From Melieria omissa (Eukaryota; Arthropoda; Insecta; Diptera; Ulidiidae), in assembly GCA_963971225.1 (NCBI GenBank), contig OZ020269.1:9120201-9184200 (forward strand): a DNA stretch of 64,000 bases, read 5' to 3'. A model generated the notes under the pieces. That model was not told the DNA's origin. It was given only the letters and a program-made list of their open reading frames with translations, and made no database searches. Shown here in pieces: positions 60,602 to 64,000 of the stretch. The position numbers and the translations under genes were made by a program. Position 1 is the stretch's first letter. Each line of letters starts with the position of its first letter.

Positions 60602-62362
60602 CGCTTTGCGTTCGCTGACTTTTGTTTGACCTACGCCATGGCAGCCTTCGGGCTTTAAGCGTTGCACTACAACTATCCCAACCAAAACTGCAAATCACTT
60701 TTTCCTGCACATTTACCGTAAATAAATTTAATTTCCGGTATCAGTATCAGCCCACAAATATTCTCCTAGTCATTTTGACCTTTTTTCTGCTGTCATTCCC
60801 ACCAAAACAATTGCTGGTTGTAGTTGCTTTTGTTGTAGTTACCATTGTTGTTGTTGATGCACCCAGTAAATAATTTCAGCAAGTCATGTTTTCACACTTC
60901 TCCAGTGCTGAACTTTTGACATGGGCGAACAAATCACTGTGACTGAGCCACGAATGCGGCTCGAAGTATTAATTATTTTATTAATAATGATAATGATAAT
61001 TAAGTTGATGATACGAAGATACGAAGACAACGATGACGTGCATTTTAAGGAAACTGATACAGCAACAAACACAACGCAACACAACACACAACAACTGTAA
61101 TGCACTGACCCAATCAGTTGGCCTCGCTTGTGAGCATTGCTTCGGTTACAATTATTTTTTATTTACCTATCGATCTTTCAATTTTTGATGCAACATTTTG
61201 TGGCCAAAGGGTGAGAAGAAAGAAGACACACAGCCATTTACACTGAGATAACTCGCAGCGTTTTGGACAATCATTTCAATCTCCTTTAAAGAAAAAGTTA
61301 ATGCCTATTTAGTGGAGTTTTAAACCCATAGCTCTCTAATTTGAGGCTCAACACATTTACCAATGAGCCAAATGAGCTTTGTAGACACTTTGTAGTCAAA
61401 AATTAATTCGCATTAGTGTTTATTGTAGTGTAACATTAACTTATATAGATTTATTTATTATATCCCTTGAGACAGTTGGGATCGTATCACTTGAGACAGT
61501 TAATACTCGCAACTTTCTCTCAGTGTATTAATATGTAATCACTTTCAGCTTCAAAATCTTCAGAGTATAAATTACAAATGTTCTTCAGACGCTTTTCTGT
61601 GGTGCGATGTGTTGTTGTTATTTTACTATTGTTTACAGTTATTGTGTGCTTTTGTGGCATAATATGCTCTCGTTCATGATCGAACACACTCATCGAAGAT
61701 CATCGACAGTAACATTGATGGCTGAAAATGATCAGATTTCAATGATTGAGAACTTTGGATAAGAGCGAATGCGGCAAAGCGAAAACGTTGCCGGTACACT
61801 GCTGTGATGTGGTAAATTGTGTGAAGGTGTGTTTCGAAGTTTAATTCCACTTACATTCACAGTTATGTAAAGCTTTGAAGTCTATCGATCAAGTAAGATG
61901 AGCGCTAAACTTAATTCCAATTGCATGTAAATAAAAGTGAGTGAACTCAGTTTTAATTAACTAAGAGATTAATAGTCTAATTGTTAATGCATCGACTAAT
62001 GCGATTATTGTAACATTAGCCAATAACAGCCAAGGAAATTGAAAGTAAATTAATGAAGTTCCATAACTATACACAAGATTGTTTCAAGATCGTGAAAACC
62101 TGCGCAGTGTATAGAAGCAGTCAACTTTCCTTCGCGATTAGGAAGAAGAGACATGTGCCTCAGCACTGCAAGACCTGATTTGCAGATCGCGCCTCAAAGA
62201 CACTAACACTATCTCTCGATTCATGTATTCTCTAAATCTTACATCTTAATCTAAATCTTAGCTTAACTTTTAGTTTCGTGTAACTTTTAGTCTTAGTATG
62301 TACAATGTTCGTTTCAAATGTGTTCAACTTAGCCTATATTGTATTCATTGGCTAATCCAAAC
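60602..62362. other. Intergenic, possible retrotransposon 3' tail at the right end
   Basis: No gene recognised. The last 200 bp (about 62160-62362) has repeated AAATCTTA/CTTAGCTTAACTTTTAG words leading straight into the AAAAT array and looks like the 3' untranslated tail of a non-LTR retrotransposon. That reading is inference. Confidence 0.35.
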
Positions 62363-63254
62363 TAAATAAAATAAAATAAAATAAAATAAAATAAAATAAA
62401 ATAAAATAAAATAAAATAAAATAAAATAAAATAAAATAAAATAAAATAAAATAAAATAAAATAAAATAAAATAAAATAAAATAAAATAAAATAAAATAAA
62501 ATAAAATAAAATAAAATAAAATAAAATAAAATAAAATAAAATAAAATAAAATAAAATAAAATAAAATAAAATAAAATAAAATAAAATAAAACAAATTAAA
62601 ATAAAATAAAATAAAATAAAATAAAATAAAATAAAATAAAATAAAATAAAATAAAATAAAATAAAATAAAATAAAATAAAATAAAATAAAATAAAATAAA
62701 ATAAAATAAAATAAAATAACATAAAATAAAATAAAATAAAATAAAATAAAATGAAATGAAATAAAGTAACATAAAATAAAATAAAATGAAATAAAATAAA
62801 ATACAATAAAATAAAATAAAATAAAAAAATAAAATAAAATAGAATAAACAATAAAATAAAAAAAAATAAAATAAAATAAAAAAAATAAAATAAAATAAAA
62901 TAAAATAAAATAAAACAAGATAAAATAATATAAATAAAATAAAAATAAAATAAAATAAAATAAAATAAAATAAAATAAAATAAAATAAAATCAAATCAAA
63001 TAAAATCAAATCAAATCAAATCAAATCAAATCAAATAAAATAAAATAAAATAAAATAAAATAAAATAAAATAAAATAAAATAAAATAAAATCAAATAAAA
63101 TACAATAAAATAAAACAAAATAAAATAAAGTAAAATAAAATAAAATAAAATAAAATAAAATAAAATAAAATAAAATAAAATAAAATAAAATAAAATAAAA
63201 TAAAATAAAACAATATAAAATAAATAAAATAAAATATCTAAAATAAAATAAAAA
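62363..63254. repeat. AAAAT pentanucleotide array, about 0.9 kb
   Basis: About 178 units of AAAAT (ATTTT on the minus strand). The left part (62363-62700) is almost pure. The right part carries point variants such as ATCAA, ATGAA, ATACA and small slips, with a cluster of ATCAA units at about 62991-63035. Open minus-strand frames across it (Phe-Ile-Leu-Phe-Tyr repeats) are artefacts of a period that is not a multiple of three but lacks stops. Confidence 0.97.
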
Positions 63255-64000
63255 CTGAAAAAAACGTTTAGTGCTATATATATTCAAAATACCTTTTTGG
63301 ATTTCAAGTTCTAAATATAATCTTCGAACAGGCTTCTTTATAATGTTTGCGAAATATTATCCCTTCACAACACTTCAAGTTTCTTTTACTCCTAATCTCC
63401 TCATTTTCTTTTCTCACACAACCTTACACCTTTGTCTCTTTGTCTCCTTACACCTCCCTCTACATCTCCATCAAAGTAAAAATATTCAATGCATTTCACG
63501 TCTCGCTCGACTCATCACTTCAATTTGTACTCACCAAATTACTGGCAAATGTTCGCCAACAATTTTGCAATATTTTTCAAATATTTTTGCCGTTTTAAGA
63601 TACGTCAAAGCCGATAGCCGCACACCATGTGCGCTGCAAACAAAACCTAACTGCCAACTGTCAGCTGTCAAATGACAAATGCAAAATTGCCTTTTGGCAT
63701 ATGCAACCAAATACAACAATAACAACAAACACACTACAAAATACGCTATTAAACCAAACTCATTTTCCAACTCAACAAACGCCAACTAAAAACAACAACA
63801 ACAGCAATAGCAATAATAGCAGCGCACTGGCCGCACTGACAATGCAAACAATTCAGTCAGTTTAATAATAATGCAACAAATTAGCAATTTACTAAAATTA
63901 GACAAATGACGTAAGCGTCTGGCTAGGCGGCTAATCGTTGAGCCACAAAGTGAGAGTGTGTATGTGTGTGTGTCAGTTTGCCGTCTGGTTGAAGCGCAAA
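63255..64000. other. Intergenic, no gene recognised
   Basis: AT-rich with CAA repeats and a TG run near the right edge. No supported gene. Confidence 0.5.

Noticed and set aside
62345..63287. Long minus-strand open frames of Phe-Ile-Leu-Phe-Tyr repeats, up to 188 codons
   Set aside because: They are translations of the AAAAT array, which has no stop in these frames. Not a gene.

Overview
The window looks like nuclear DNA of a higher fly, most likely a tephritid fruit fly (Bactrocera, Zeugodacus, Ceratitis or a relative). The support is indirect. Every recognisable gene has an insect or Drosophila-type counterpart, with short introns mixed with multi-kilobase ones and strict GT-AG splicing. 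The non-coding DNA is AT-rich and full of CAA/TTG runs and CA/TG microsatellites. The transposon load (piggyBac-like, hAT, mariner, R1-like) is heavier than usual for Drosophila euchromatin. Species cannot be fixed from the sequence alone.

Six host genes could be built exon by exon with consistent reading phase. In order they are: a divergent secreted serpin (9647-10991, minus); the axonemal dynein light chain 1 orthologue (25145-25826, minus); the nucleolar GTPase NOG1 (26361-28591, minus); a secreted C-type-lectin-like protein (28937-30133, minus); a membrane-anchored zona pellucida (ZP) domain protein spread over about 24 kb (32363-56063, minus); and an apolipoprotein-D-like lipocalin (47108-47952, plus) nested inside a ZP-gene intron on the opposite strand. 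DNAL1, NOG1 and the lectin lie head to tail within 5 kb. The gap between NOG1 and the lectin holds a perfect TATCGATA (DRE) and a CTCF-like GCGCCATCTA word.

The rest is intergenic or intronic and is a record of transposition. From left to right it holds: a truncated R1-like retrotransposon (1-1287); an hAT MITE carrying a nested solo LTR (2376-2968); two relics resembling the C-terminus of RTE-like retrotransposons (6560-6850 and 7670-7990); a pogo-like MITE (11419-11641); a second hAT MITE of the same family (11724-11881); an internally deleted Tc1/mariner-type element (17182-17644); a mariner 3' relic (17884-18095); a tRNA-derived SINE with a 14-bp target duplication (18150-18506); a probable TTAA-flanked MITE (22634-23265); a 1.46-kb piggyBac-like element with a giant internal hairpin in the ZP intron (34214-35685); an hAT relic with a TTAA element nested in it (50128-51297); another hAT MITE (58403-58644); a TTAA element with perfect 21-bp terminal repeats (59873-60601); and an AAAAT pentanucleotide array of about 0.9 kb (62363-63254).

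The serpin, lectin, lipocalin and ZP protein are all secreted or surface products, whereas DNAL1 and NOG1 are intracellular. Nothing suggests they form one pathway. I found no operon-like or prokaryotic-type system, no rRNA and no stand-alone tRNA gene. The most unusual items are the SINE (this class is essentially absent from Drosophila), the hairpin element, the nested insertions whose pre-insertion state can be read from the sequence, and the acidic inserts in the serpin and the ZP protein.
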